A stretch of DNA of 64,000 nucleotides from Verrucomicrobiota bacterium (GTDB lineage Bacteria > Verrucomicrobiota > Verrucomicrobiia > Opitutales > Opitutaceae). Location: NCBI GenBank assembly GCA_025361935.1, contig JANYJB010000065.1, positions 30,278 through 94,277 on the forward strand, in the 5' to 3' direction. A program made the position numbers and the translations under genes. Under the pieces are notes generated by a model, which saw nothing but the letters and a program-made list of their open reading frames with translations, ran no database searches and was not told the origin of the DNA. Position 1 is the first letter of the stretch. Every line of letters starts with the position of its first letter. This document shows positions 1-9,727 of the stretch, one piece after another.

Positions 1-143
1 TCGAGGCGCTGCAACTTATGGCGGTCGGCTCCAAGTGGAAGCTCTTCATCCCTGCCGAACTCGGCTACGGCAACCGCGCGCAGGGAGCGATTCCCGCCGG
101 CTCCGTGCTGATCTTCGAGGTCGAACTGATCGGCATCGAGTAA
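1..143 (+). CDS. FKBP-type peptidyl-prolyl cis-trans isomerase, C-terminal part (truncated by window start)
   Basis: Reads ...[46 protein letters not shown], a typical FKBP C-terminus. Confidence 0.85.
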   Translation, partial: EALQLMAVGSKWKLFIPAELGYGNRAQGAIPAGSVLIFEVELIGIE

Positions 144-174
144 GGCCTCAGATTGAGGAGGCGATCTACTAAAC

Positions 175-214
175 AACTACTAATTTAAGTTAAATTAGTA
201 ATAAATTAGTAGTT
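175..214. promoter_or_regulatory. Operator-like inverted/direct repeat immediately upstream of the Fic gene
   Basis: AACTACTAATTTA (175-187) and TAAATTAGTAGTT (202-214) form a 13-nt perfect inverted repeat; TAAATTAGTA is also directly repeated at 191-200 and 202-211; ATG at 217. Confidence 0.6.
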
Positions 215-216
215 TT

Positions 217-1614
217 ATGAAAATCCCGCAGTCCCCCAAGTCCTTCTTAGAGTTATTTAATATTATTGGAGTAGAGCGTTTTCAGACGATTATTTCGCGC
301 TCATCGGAAATTGGACTGAAAGGTGATTATTTACATTGGAACGATCTCCGGCGGCGTCCGGCTCCAGAAGATATTACTCATGACGAGTGGTGGCTTTTGA
401 TCAAGATGGCGCGCGAGGCCAAGCTGCGTGCCATACCGCTCAAGGATAAAATCGGGCAGCCGTTTAAATATGCGCTGCCGGATCGGCTGTTGGAGCAGTT
501 GCACACTATTGATCGCGGTTTGGGTTCGGCCTGGAACTTGCCTGAGGCGGTAACCAATCCCGCGACTCGCAACGAATACGTCGTCAGTTCGCTGATTCAG
601 GAATCAATCACTTCAAGCCAGCTTGAAGGTGCGGTGACCACGCGCGAAGTGGCCAAGGAAATGTTGCGAAGCGGTCGGCCACCACTCGACACGAGCGAGC
701 GCATGATTCTGAACAATTATCGGACCATGCAACGCATCATGGATCTGCGCGACCAACCGCTAAGTCCTGAACTGCTGTTTGAACTCCACCTCCGGGTAAC
801 CGAAAACACCTTGGAGAAACCGGATGCGGCCGGACGTTTTCGAAGGGCCGATGAGATCATCCGTGTCATGGATTTGGAGGGCCCGGTGTATCACGAACCG
901 CCGGCGGCCGCCGAGTTGCCGGAGCGACTTGCAGCCATGTGCGCCTTCGCTAATGGCAACACGCCCGACTTCTTCATCCATCCCGTCATCCGGGCCATCA
1001 TCCTTCATTTCTGGCTGGCCTACGATCATCCGTTTGTGGATGGCAACGGGCGCACGGCGCGGGCGCTTTTCTACTGGGCGATGCTGCACCGGGGATTTCG
1101 CCTGTTTGAGTTCATCTCGATCTCCCAGATTTTGCTGAAGGCGCCTTCGCAATACGCGCTGAGCTTTCTGCATACCGAGACTGACGGCAACGATCTCACT
1201 TATTTCATCGTGCATCAGGCGGAGGTTATTCAGCGCGCCGTTGGGGCACTTCATGACTACGTCGATCAAAAGACGGCCAGCCTCAAAGCCGTCGAAAAAT
1301 ACCTGCGCGGGTTGTCCGATCTCAATCACCGCCAGCAATCCTTGCTGGCGCACGCGCTCCGGCATCCCGACACACGCTACACCATCGAAGGCCACAAGAG
1401 CAGTAACGGCGTAGCTTATCAGACCGCGCGCACCGATCTCTTAGATTTGGCCGAGAGGGGGCTGCTTGTCACGAGTAAGACCGGGAAGGCATTGGTCTTT
1501 CGCACCGTATCGGATTTGCAGGAAAAATTGTCCGGCTTGGCCACCTTGCCTGTTCAACTGGGCGAAGATACCGCGACTCTTCCCCTTGGACTGAAGGTAA
1601 CGTCCAAAGGATAA
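217..1614 (+). CDS. Fic family protein (Fic domain plus C-terminal winged-helix-like region)
   Basis: Fic motif HPFVDGNGRTARALFYW; SSQLEGA-type N-terminal segment; HTH-like C-terminus. Confidence 0.93.
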   Translation: MKIPQSPKSFLELFNIIGVERFQTIISRSSEIGLKGDYLHWNDLRRRPAPEDITHDEWWLLIKMAREAKLRAIPLKDKIGQPFKYALPDRLLEQLHTIDRGLGSAWNLPEAVTNPATRNEYVVSSLIQESITSSQLEGAVTTREVAKEMLRSGRPPLDTSERMILNNYRTMQRIMDLRDQPLSPELLFELHLRVTENTLEKPDAAGRFRRADEIIRVMDLEGPVYHEPPAAAELPERLAAMCAFANGNTPDFFIHPVIRAIILHFWLAYDHPFVDGNGRTARALFYWAMLHRGFRLFEFISISQILLKAPSQYALSFLHTETDGNDLTYFIVHQAEVIQRAVGALHDYVDQKTASLKAVEKYLRGLSDLNHRQQSLLAHALRHPDTRYTIEGHKSSNGVAYQTARTDLLDLAERGLLVTSKTGKALVFRTVSDLQEKLSGLATLPVQLGEDTATLPLGLKVTSKG

Positions 1615-1615
1615 T

Positions 1616-4471
1616 TCAATCCAAGCTCACTCCCTCGACGATCAGGCGCAGGCTGTCGAGGCGGAGGCGGGCGGTTTCGATGGCGGTGCGGACTTGGAGG
1701 ACCTGTTTTTTCGCGAGGTCGATCTCCTCGGGGCGCACGTTGTCGTTCAACTTGCCGAGATCAACGAGGCGCTGGAGATCGGCGGTGAGCACGGCGGCGG
1801 CGCGTTCGCGGGCGGTTTTTTTCAAGGTCAACGTGTGCGCGGTCGCCCGCTCCGTGGCGGCTTCGACGAGGTTTTTAAGCAACGTGCCGTTGAAGCCCGG
1901 TCGTTCGAGGAAGCGCGGGAGCGGGGCGTCTTCCACGTCGTCCGTCAGGCGGGAATAGTTGGTGTCGTCGGTCAGTTCCTGGCCGTGGATGTCCACCAGC
2001 ACGCGGATCGGCGTGGGCGCGAGGAACTGGTCCACGTGCCACTTCGCGTCGGCGACGGTTTCGAGGACGAAGACGGCTTCGAGGAGGAGGTTGGGTTTGT
2101 CGGCTTCGAGCACGCAAAACGACGTGGTGCCGGCGGGCGAATCGACGAGCAGATCAATGCTGTCCTGCACGAGAGGATGGTCGGCGGAGAGAAACGAAAT
2201 GTCTTCGCGGGCGATGGCGCGTTTGCGGTCGTAGGTCGCCAGCATCCCGTCGTGCGGGATCGAGGGAAAGCCCTCGACGTAGGCGTGGGCGGAGTCGAGG
2301 TTCACATCGCCGTCCTCGTGCTCGCTGACGCGCACGCCGAAGTGATCGAGGATGTCGGTGAGGATTTTTTTGGGAAGCGGATCGGCGTCGGCGGCGCGCA
2401 CGCGGGCGATGACGGCTTGCGCGACCTCGGGGTTGAAGGAGTTGAGTTCGAGCAGGCGGTCGCGGCCTTTTTTCATTTTCTGGTTCAGAGCTTCGCGGAA
2501 GGTTTCGGTTTCGGCAATGAACGCGTCGAGTTGCTTGCGCGCGCCTTTCTTGAGTTTGCCTTCGCCGTAGGCGGTGGCGAGTTCGAGCAGGCGCAGGCGG
2601 AAGGCGTCGGCATAATCGTTGCCGCCGTGGAGCGGAGCCTCGAAGGCGTCGAGTCCGCGGTGATACCACTCGGCGACGGCTTCGTCGGCGCCGCCGGCGA
2701 GGACGGGCACGTGGATGCGGATGGTCTCCGTCTGCCCGATGCGGTCGAGGCGACCGATGCGTTGTTCGACGAGACCGGGATTAAGCGGCAGGTCGATGAG
2801 CACGAGGTGGTGGGCGAACTGGAAGTTGCGGCCCTCGCTGCCGATCTCGGAGCAGAGGAGCAACTGCGCGCCCGCAGGCTCGGCAAACCAAGCGGCCTGG
2901 CGGTCGCGCTGCACGAGCGGCAGTCCCTCGTGGAAGAGGCCGATGTTGAGGTTGAGCTTTTCTTTGATGGCGGCCTCGAGGGCGAGGACCTTGCGCTCGG
3001 AGCGGCAGATGAGGAGCACCTTGGCGGGCGCGGTTTTTTTCAGGAAGCCGACGAGCCAGTCGAGGCGCGGATCGTCTTTGAAGGAAAAACGCAGGGTGGC
3101 GATGTCGCCGGTTTCTTCGGCGGTGAGCTCGCGGGCGACGCGGACGAGCAGCGTCGGCGAGACGTCGGGAATCGTGACGGGGCAATACTGGCGCTTCGGA
3201 AAGCCGGTCATGACGGCGCGGGTGTTGCGAAACACGACGCGGCCGGTGCCGTGCTGGTCGAGCAGCGTGCGCAGGAGGGCGTCGCGCGCGCCGGCCTTGC
3301 CCGCATCGAGCGCGGCGAGGCGTGTGGCGAGCGTCTCGGGATCGCGGTCGAATATCTTGCGCAAGGTGGCGTGGTCTTTGGGCGCGAGGGGTTTGGCTTC
3401 GGTTATTTTTTCGGCGATCGCGGCGACAGTGCCGAACTGGTCGGCCTCGTTGATGAACGTCTGATAATCGTCGTAGCGATGCGGATCGAGGAGGCGGAGG
3501 CGCGCGAAGTGCCCGGCGAGACCGAGCTGCGTGGGCGTGGCGGTGAGGAGGAACAGACCGGGCGACTTGCGAGCGAGCTGTTCGACGAACTGGTATTCGG
3601 GAGTGGCGGCCTCGGGCGTCCAGCCGAGGTGATGGGCCTCGTCCACGATGACGATGTCCCAGCCGGCCTCGACGATCTGCGCACGGCGATTGGCCAGCGA
3701 ACCGAGGAAGGTGTAACTGGCGAGACCGAGCTGGCTGGAGAGAAACGGATTTTTACCCGGCTCGCTGCCTTCGACATCGGCGCAGCGGGGTTCGTCAAAA
3801 ATTGTGAACCACAAGTTGAAACGGCGAAGCAGCTCGACGAACCACTGGTGAACGAGCGACTCGGGCACGAGGATGAGCGCGCGCTTGGCGCGGCCGGTGG
3901 CGAGGAGGCGCTGAAGGATGAGACAGGCCTCGATGGTTTTGCCCAGGCCGACCTCGTCAGCGAGAAGCACGCGGGGAATCTGGCGGCTGGAAACTTCGTT
4001 GAGGATGTAGAACTGGTGCGGGATGAGATCGATGCGCCCGCCAAGAAAGCCGCGCACGTCGGACTGGCGAAAGCGGTTGCGGGCCTGAAGCGCGCGGAGG
4101 CGCAGATCGAAAACCTCGGTCGGATCGGCCTGCCCGGCCATGAGACGCTCGGCGGGCGAACTGACGCTGGTGAGATCGGAGATGGCGTCCTCGCGCACGC
4201 GTTGGCCCTCGGGGCCGACGTAGGTGAGGATGCCCTTGTCTTCCTCGACGGACGCGACGGTGAACTTATCACCGGTGCGCGCGGCGACGGTTTCACCGGC
4301 GGCGAACTGCACGCGCTTCAGAACGGGCGTGCCGCGGGCGTAGATGCGTTTCTCGCGCGTGGCGGGGAACTCGATCGTGATGCGGGTGCGGTCAAGCTCC
4401 ACGACCAGGCCGAGGCCCAGCTCGGGTTCGCGTTCGCTCAGGCAACGTTGTCCGACAAAACCAAGAGACAT
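1616..4471 (-). CDS. rapA: SNF2/RapA-like helicase (RNA polymerase-associated ATPase)
   Basis: LLADEVGLGKTIEACLIL, IVDEAHHLGW, LLTATPTQLG and SEIGSEGRNFQFAHHLVLIDLPLNPGLVEQRIGRLDRIGQ motifs. Confidence 0.88.
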   Translation of the reverse strand: MSLGFVGQRCLSEREPELGLGLVVELDRTRITIEFPATREKRIYARGTPVLKRVQFAAGETVAARTGDKFTVASVEEDKGILTYVGPEGQRVREDAISDLTSVSSPAERLMAGQADPTEVFDLRLRALQARNRFRQSDVRGFLGGRIDLIPHQFYILNEVSSRQIPRVLLADEVGLGKTIEACLILQRLLATGRAKRALILVPESLVHQWFVELLRRFNLWFTIFDEPRCADVEGSEPGKNPFLSSQLGLASYTFLGSLANRRAQIVEAGWDIVIVDEAHHLGWTPEAATPEYQFVEQLARKSPGLFLLTATPTQLGLAGHFARLRLLDPHRYDDYQTFINEADQFGTVAAIAEKITEAKPLAPKDHATLRKIFDRDPETLATRLAALDAGKAGARDALLRTLLDQHGTGRVVFRNTRAVMTGFPKRQYCPVTIPDVSPTLLVRVARELTAEETGDIATLRFSFKDDPRLDWLVGFLKKTAPAKVLLICRSERKVLALEAAIKEKLNLNIGLFHEGLPLVQRDRQAAWFAEPAGAQLLLCSEIGSEGRNFQFAHHLVLIDLPLNPGLVEQRIGRLDRIGQTETIRIHVPVLAGGADEAVAEWYHRGLDAFEAPLHGGNDYADAFRLRLLELATAYGEGKLKKGARKQLDAFIAETETFREALNQKMKKGRDRLLELNSFNPEVAQAVIARVRAADADPLPKKILTDILDHFGVRVSEHEDGDVNLDSAHAYVEGFPSIPHDGMLATYDRKRAIAREDISFLSADHPLVQDSIDLLVDSPAGTTSFCVLEADKPNLLLEAVFVLETVADAKWHVDQFLAPTPIRVLVDIHGQELTDDTNYSRLTDDVEDAPLPRFLERPGFNGTLLKNLVEAATERATAHTLTLKKTARERAAAVLTADLQRLVDLGKLNDNVRPEEIDLAKKQVLQVRTAIETARLRLDSLRLIVEGVSLD

Positions 4472-4591
4472 AGCAAATGATGAAACCCGTCCGTGCGCGG
4501 TATTTCAAACGCGTTCTGCGCATTCGCCGAAAAGCCCAGATGGACGCCCCGCAACTTGGGGTGGCGTTTCCCGTGCAAATCTGCGAGATTC

Positions 4592-5389
4592 ATGACCTGC
4601 ATGAAGTCCGTCCTCGATTTCAAGGCCCGCAAAGGCGGAGCCACGATCAGCATGGTTTCCGCCTACACGCACTGGGAGGCGCGCTTCCTCGCGACCTCGC
4701 CCGTGGACTGCGTGCTCGTGGGCGACAGCCTCGCCGTCGTGCTTGATGGCGAGCCAACCACCTTCGCCGCCACGCCCGAGATCATGGCACGCCACACCGC
4801 CGCCGTCGCCCGCGGACTGGGCGGACATAAGCTCTTGGTCGCTGATTTCCCTTTCCTCGCCGCGCGCAAAGGCATCGCCGCTGCCGTTGATTGCGCCGCC
4901 GCCCTGATGCGTGCCGGCGCCAACGCCGTGAAAATCGAAGGCATCGACGGCCATGCCGACGTCATCGCCCATCTCGTGCAATCCGGCGTGCCCGTCATGG
5001 GACACCTCGGCCTCACCCCGCAGTCCGTCCACGCCGTCGGCGGTTACAAGGTTCAAGGCCGCTCCGACGCCGACGCCGCCTCGCTCATCCGCCAGGCCCG
5101 CGCCGTAGAAACCGCCGGAGCTTTCGGACTCGTCCTGGAATGCGTGCCGTCCGCGCTCGCCCGCGAAATCACCTCGGCGCTCTCGATTCCCGTCATCGGC
5201 ATCGGCGCCGGTCCGCACACCGACGGTCAGGTTCTGGTGTTTCACGATCTCCTCGGCCTCAATCCCGGCTTCAACGCGAAGTTTGTGCGCGCGTTCGCCG
5301 ACGGGAATAAAACCGTGGGCGACGGACTCGCATCTTTCGCCGCCGCCGTCGCCAACGGCAGCTTCCCCTCCAAAAAAGAAAGCTACTGA
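4592..5389 (+). CDS. panB: 3-methyl-2-oxobutanoate hydroxymethyltransferase (start taken downstream of the ORF-track start)
   Basis: KGGATISMVSAYTHWEARFL, VLVGDSLAVVLDG, IPVIGIGAGPHTDGQVLVFHDLLGL. Confidence 0.95.
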   Translation: MTCMKSVLDFKARKGGATISMVSAYTHWEARFLATSPVDCVLVGDSLAVVLDGEPTTFAATPEIMARHTAAVARGLGGHKLLVADFPFLAARKGIAAAVDCAAALMRAGANAVKIEGIDGHADVIAHLVQSGVPVMGHLGLTPQSVHAVGGYKVQGRSDADAASLIRQARAVETAGAFGLVLECVPSALAREITSALSIPVIGIGAGPHTDGQVLVFHDLLGLNPGFNAKFVRAFADGNKTVGDGLASFAAAVANGSFPSKKESY

Positions 5390-5397
5390 ACCGCGCC

Positions 5398-5964
5398 ATG
5401 CCCACCGCCACCCGCAAGCCCCGCCTCCTCTTTCTCCTCAGCGGCTCCATCGCCTGCTACAAGGCCTGCTTCGCCATCTCCAAACTCGTGCAGGCCGGCA
5501 TCGAAGTGCGCACCGTGGCGACACCTTCCGCGCTCCAGTTCATCGGCAAAGCCACGCTAGAAGGCCTCACCGGCCAGCCCGTCGCCAGCGACCTGTGGGA
5601 ATCCGGCAAGGCGATGGATCACATCAACCTCGCCCGCTGGGCCGACCTCGCGCTCGTCGCCCCCGCTACCGCCAACATGCTCAACCGCCTTTCCGCCGGT
5701 CTGGCCGACGACTTGGTCGGCAGCCTCTTCCTCGCCTGGGAAATCCAGAAGAAACCCTGGTGGGTCGCCCCCGCGATGAACGTCGCGATGTTCAACCACC
5801 CGCTCACGCAAGCCTCGCTGCAAAAACTCTCCGGCCTAGGCGTGCGCGTGCTCCCCACCGGCGAAGGTGCCCTCGCGTGCGGCGAGGAAGGCGCGGGTCG
5901 CCTGCTCGAACCCGAGCAGCTCGTGATGCATGTTCTGGCCGAGCTGGGCCCGAAGATCGCGTGA
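5398..5964 (+). CDS. coaC: Flavoprotein, phosphopantothenoylcysteine decarboxylase (CoaC half of CoaBC)
   Basis: LLSGSIACYKACFAISKLVQAG; WWVAPAMNVAMFNHP; HFCD flavoprotein pattern. Confidence 0.88.
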   Translation: MPTATRKPRLLFLLSGSIACYKACFAISKLVQAGIEVRTVATPSALQFIGKATLEGLTGQPVASDLWESGKAMDHINLARWADLALVAPATANMLNRLSAGLADDLVGSLFLAWEIQKKPWWVAPAMNVAMFNHPLTQASLQKLSGLGVRVLPTGEGALACGEEGAGRLLEPEQLVMHVLAELGPKIA

Positions 5965-5969
5965 ACATT

Positions 5970-6056
5970 TCTTTCTCTTTCCTCTTTATCTTAATCTTTC
6001 TCTCGCGTTGCCGGATTTCCTGACGAAAGAGAACGATTAAGAGAAAGAAGAAAGAG
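5970..6056. repeat. Family-1 palindromic Y/R repeat (copy A)
   Basis: TCTTTCTCTTTCCTCTTTATCTTAATCTTTCTC...CGAAAGAGAACGATTAAGAGAAAGAAGAAAGAG; 5970-6002 is a 33-nt exact reverse-complement match to 10735-10767. Confidence 0.85.
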
Positions 6057-6073
6057 CCGAGCCTTCCACTTCG

Positions 6074-6748
6074 ATGCGCATCCTCATCACTTCCGGCGCG
6101 ACCCGCGAATACCTCGACGACGTCCGCTTCCTCACCAACGTCAGCACCGGCGGCACCGGCGCAAAACTCGCCGACGCCCTCGCCGCCCGCGGACACACCG
6201 TCACCCTTCTGCGCGGCGAAGGCGCTGTCCTCCCGCAAACCCTGCCCGCCTCCGCCGTGCAGGTGTTTTCCTCCACGGAAAATCTCCAGTCCCACCTCAA
6301 GCGCCTCCTCGGCCCCGGCGAATTCGACGCCGTGCTCCAATGCGCCGCCGTCTCCGACTACCGCCCCGCCGAAGTCCGCGCAGGCAAGATGACCTCCTAC
6401 GCGCCCGAGCTCACGCTGCGTCTCGTGCCCACGCCGAAGCTCCTCCCCGAACTCAAATCCTACGCTCCCGCCGCCCGCCGCCCGCTCGTCATCGGCTTCA
6501 AGCTCACCTCCGGGGCCGACGCCGAGGTCCGCCTGCTCGCCGTCTCCAAACTCTTCGCCGCCGACACCGTGGACGCCGCGATCCACAACGACATGGCCGA
6601 CCTCGCCGCGGGCGACGCCCGCCCCTTCCTCGCCTACCGCTCCGTTCACCAACCGCCCGTCGAACTCGCCGGCCTGCCCGCGCTCGTGGACTGGCTGCAC
6701 GCGCTGCTTTCAACAAGCGGGCTTGCGCCGACGGCGTCGAAGCATTGA
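6074..6748 (+). CDS. coaB: Phosphopantothenate--cysteine ligase-type protein (CoaB half)
   Basis: ILITSGATREYLDDVRFLTNVSTGGTGAKLADALAARGHTVTLLRG; follows coaC. Confidence 0.85.
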   Translation: MRILITSGATREYLDDVRFLTNVSTGGTGAKLADALAARGHTVTLLRGEGAVLPQTLPASAVQVFSSTENLQSHLKRLLGPGEFDAVLQCAAVSDYRPAEVRAGKMTSYAPELTLRLVPTPKLLPELKSYAPAARRPLVIGFKLTSGADAEVRLLAVSKLFAADTVDAAIHNDMADLAAGDARPFLAYRSVHQPPVELAGLPALVDWLHALLSTSGLAPTASKH

Positions 6749-6766
6749 ACATCCGCCCTCACGCCC

Positions 6767-7138
6767 GTGTATCGCACCTTTCTTAAAACCAAGCTTCACC
6801 GCGCAACCATCACTGCGGCCGATCCCGATTACGAGGGCTCGGTCACGATCGACCGCGAACTCTGCCGAGCCGCCGGCCTGCTGGAGTTTGAACAGGTGGA
6901 TGTCCTCGACATCACCAACGGCGCGCGCTTCACGACCTACGTGATCTACGGCGCCGCCGGCGAGATTCAGGTCAACGGCGCCGCCGCCCGCCTGGTGACG
7001 CCCGGCGACCTCGCCATCATCATCGCCTACTGCCGCCTGCCCGAGGACAAGATCGCTGGCCACGCGCCCCGCGTCGTCCTGCTCGGACCGGGCAACAAAA
7101 TCACCGGCACGCAGGAGCACCCGATCCACGCTCCGTAA
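6767..7138 (+). CDS. panD: Aspartate 1-decarboxylase (GTG start in track)
   Basis: [56 protein letters not shown], with the Gly-Ser self-cleavage site. Confidence 0.95.
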   Translation: MYRTFLKTKLHRATITAADPDYEGSVTIDRELCRAAGLLEFEQVDVLDITNGARFTTYVIYGAAGEIQVNGAAARLVTPGDLAIIIAYCRLPEDKIAGHAPRVVLLGPGNKITGTQEHPIHAP

Positions 7139-7263
7139 GCGTGGCTTCCACCGGAGCAAGCGCTCGCAAGGACGCGTTTGAGGTTGTGCCGGGTGCCACT
7201 TGATCCGATACGAAAGTCTCCCTAGACGCGCCCGCATTTCCGCAGGTTGCCCCCCCCCTTCCC

Positions 7264-8208
7264 ATGATTTCCGTAACCCTCTTCGGTTTGATCCTCGGCG
7301 TCGGATTCGCGGCGCTCCTCACGCTGCTTTTCGGCGTTTACACCATCGGCCCCACCGAACGCGGCGTGCTCACCACCTTCGGACGCGCCCCGCGCATCGC
7401 GGGCACCATCGCCGACGATCCTCAGCTCGGCGCATTGCTCAACCCCGAGGAAAAACCCCGCTACAGTTACCCGAATATTCGCGTCATCCCGCCCGGCGGA
7501 CCCTACTTCAAGTGGCCCTGGCAACGGCTCTACAAAGTGGACATGACCATCCAGACCGTGGACATCACCTGGGATCCGGATGTCAGCCAAGAATCCATCG
7601 AAGCCGTCACCAAGGACAACCTCACCGTCCAGATCTCCGGCCAGATCCGCTGGAAGCCCTGCGAGCGAAATCTTTACGCCTATCTCTTCGGCATCTCGCA
7701 ACCCGCCGCCCACGTCGTCGGTTACTTTATCTCGGTCCTGCGCGACCGCATCGCAACCTTCCACGGCGAAGCGGCGGAAGGCGCCGTCGAAGGCGTTTCC
7801 ATCAACGACCTCCGCCGCAATCTTTCCCTCATCAACAGCTTCATGGAGGATGCCTGCCGCAAGACCGCCGCGCGCTACGGTATCGACCTCGACGCCGCCC
7901 TCATCACCAACATCGACCCGCCTTCCGACGTGGACGAAGCCCTCGCCTCCATCAACACCACGCAAAACCAGGTCGCCGCCTCGATCAGCCAGGCCAAGGC
8001 CGACGCCGACCAAAAACTCAAGATGGCCGAGCAAGCCGTGCAGATCGCCGAAAACCGCGCCCAAGCCGAGGGTGCTCCCATCCTCGAACTCGGAAAGATT
8101 CTCGCCGCGATGCACGCCGAAGGAGGCAAGGCCGCGCTCGACAGCTACCTCCGCAACGCGAGCCTCCCGCTCCGCGAAAAAGCCGCCCAGACGATCCTCA
8201 AACTTTAA
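7264..8208 (+). CDS. SPFH/band-7 (stomatin/prohibitin-like) membrane protein
   Basis: N-terminal TM; PTERGVLTTFGRAPR; VDMTIQTVDITWDPDVSQESIEAVTKDNLTVQI. Confidence 0.85.
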   Translation: MISVTLFGLILGVGFAALLTLLFGVYTIGPTERGVLTTFGRAPRIAGTIADDPQLGALLNPEEKPRYSYPNIRVIPPGGPYFKWPWQRLYKVDMTIQTVDITWDPDVSQESIEAVTKDNLTVQISGQIRWKPCERNLYAYLFGISQPAAHVVGYFISVLRDRIATFHGEAAEGAVEGVSINDLRRNLSLINSFMEDACRKTAARYGIDLDAALITNIDPPSDVDEALASINTTQNQVAASISQAKADADQKLKMAEQAVQIAENRAQAEGAPILELGKILAAMHAEGGKAALDSYLRNASLPLREKAAQTILKL

Positions 8209-8220
8209 CCCATCACCGTC

Positions 8221-9093
8221 ATGGATTTTTTCGTCTCCCTCGTCATCGGCGCCGCCGCCACCTTCTTCGCCACCGGCATCCTCATCGTCCTCGGGCGCAT
8301 CTTCCAACTCTGGCGCGTGCTGCCCGAGCGCACCGTGATCGTTTACACCTTCTTCGGCAAAGTCGTCGGCCAGGTGGACGAACCCGGCCTCTTTTTCCCC
8401 TTGGTTCACTTTGGCCCCAAGGCGCTGCTCTTCCCGCTTTTCGGCAAAGCCTACACCGTGAGCACCGTCATCCACCAAGCCTACCTGCGCAACCAACTCG
8501 TCAACTCCGAAGAAGGCGCGCCCATGGGCGTGGGCATCTGGTTCGAGATGTTCGTCCACGACCCCAAAGCCTACCTCTTTCAAAATTCCGACCCCATCGG
8601 CTCGCTCAAGGCCAACGTCGCCACCGCCGTCGTGAAGCAGCTCTCCAATCTCCGCCTCGAAGTCCTCCTTGAAAACCGCGACGCCCTCTCGCGCAAAGTC
8701 CGCGAAGAAGTCTCGCCCACTTCCTCGCAGTGGGGCTTCAGCCTAGGCTCGACCTACATCCGCAAGGTCGCCTTCCGCGACAAAGGCATGATTACCGAGA
8801 TCCAGCGCAAAGTCGTAAACCGCCTCCGCCAGGTAACCGCCGCCATGCGCCAAGCCGGCGAGAACGAGGTCGCCATCATTCACTCCGAAGCCGACCGTAA
8901 AGCATCCCAACGCCTCGGCCAGGCCCAAGCCGTGCGCCCCCAGGTGGTCGGCCGCGCCCTCGCCGAAATCCAACGCGTGCCCGAGGTCGCCGATGCGCTT
9001 TTCACCCTGCTCGACATTCAAGCGACCTTGAAAAGCCCCGGCAAAATCATCCTGGCCTCCGGTGAATCAACCGGCCTGCTGCTGAACAGCTAA
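8221..9093 (+). CDS. SPFH/band-7 domain protein, second paralogue
   Basis: N-terminal TM, PERTVIVYTFFGKVVGQVDEPGLFFPL; adjacent to the first SPFH gene. Confidence 0.8.
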   Translation: MDFFVSLVIGAAATFFATGILIVLGRIFQLWRVLPERTVIVYTFFGKVVGQVDEPGLFFPLVHFGPKALLFPLFGKAYTVSTVIHQAYLRNQLVNSEEGAPMGVGIWFEMFVHDPKAYLFQNSDPIGSLKANVATAVVKQLSNLRLEVLLENRDALSRKVREEVSPTSSQWGFSLGSTYIRKVAFRDKGMITEIQRKVVNRLRQVTAAMRQAGENEVAIIHSEADRKASQRLGQAQAVRPQVVGRALAEIQRVPEVADALFTLLDIQATLKSPGKIILASGESTGLLLNS

Positions 9094-9103
9094 GGCGTCG
9101 GCA

Positions 9104-9715
9104 TCAGCCCTGCCCCGCCCGCGCCTGCACCTGCCGCCAGATGGCGAGCAGCGCCTGGAAATCCCCCTCCTTGTCGCGGCTCTCGACCACGAAGTCGAAC
9201 TTCCCGATCTCCTTCAGCTCGCGCTCGGCCGTCTCCATGCGGTGCGCGATCTCGGCCTCGGTCTCGCCGCGCCCACCCAGGCGCGCGCGCAGCTCGGGTA
9301 TGGGGACATTGATGAAAACCGTGCCCATACGCCGCGCGAGCAGCGGATTGCCCGCCGCCGCATGGCGGAAGTTTTCCACGCCCTGCACATCCACGTTGAT
9401 GATTAGGCTGCGTCCCGCCGCGAGCGGACCGATCACCGACGAGGCGAGCGTGCCGTAGCGGTTTTTCTTGTGGACCCACGCCCACTCCAAAAACGCACCC
9501 GCCACGACCTTTGCGTCAAACTCCTCAGGCGAGAAAAAATGGTAGTGGACGCCGTTGATCTCACCCGGCCGCGGCGCGCGCGTGGTCGCGGTGACAACGC
9601 GCTCGAAGCCCGGCACCTCAGCGACCATGCGCTCGCACAGCGTGGTCTTGCCCGAACCGGCGGGACCGGCGAGCACCAGCAAAACGGGAGGCGTGGCAGC
9701 GGCGGCAGTCGTCAC
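9104..9715 (-). CDS. gmk: Guanylate kinase
   Basis: LAGPAGSGKTTLCERMV; TTRAPRPGEINGVHYHFFSPEEFD; VDVQGVENFR. Confidence 0.94.
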   Translation of the reverse strand: MTTAAAATPPVLLVLAGPAGSGKTTLCERMVAEVPGFERVVTATTRAPRPGEINGVHYHFFSPEEFDAKVVAGAFLEWAWVHKKNRYGTLASSVIGPLAAGRSLIINVDVQGVENFRHAAAGNPLLARRMGTVFINVPIPELRARLGGRGETEAEIAHRMETAERELKEIGKFDFVVESRDKEGDFQALLAIWRQVQARAGQG

Positions 9716-9727
9716 GTTGAAAAAAGT

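Noticed and set aside
1694-4480. 928-aa + strand ORF opposite rapA
   Set aside because: Antisense shadow ORF from GC-rich codon bias; low-complexity E/G/V-rich translation; the minus-strand ORF has clear RapA/SNF2 motifs.
5804-6700. 298-aa minus-strand ORF over coaC/coaB
   Set aside because: Runs across two genes and the hairpin on the opposite strand; shadow ORF.
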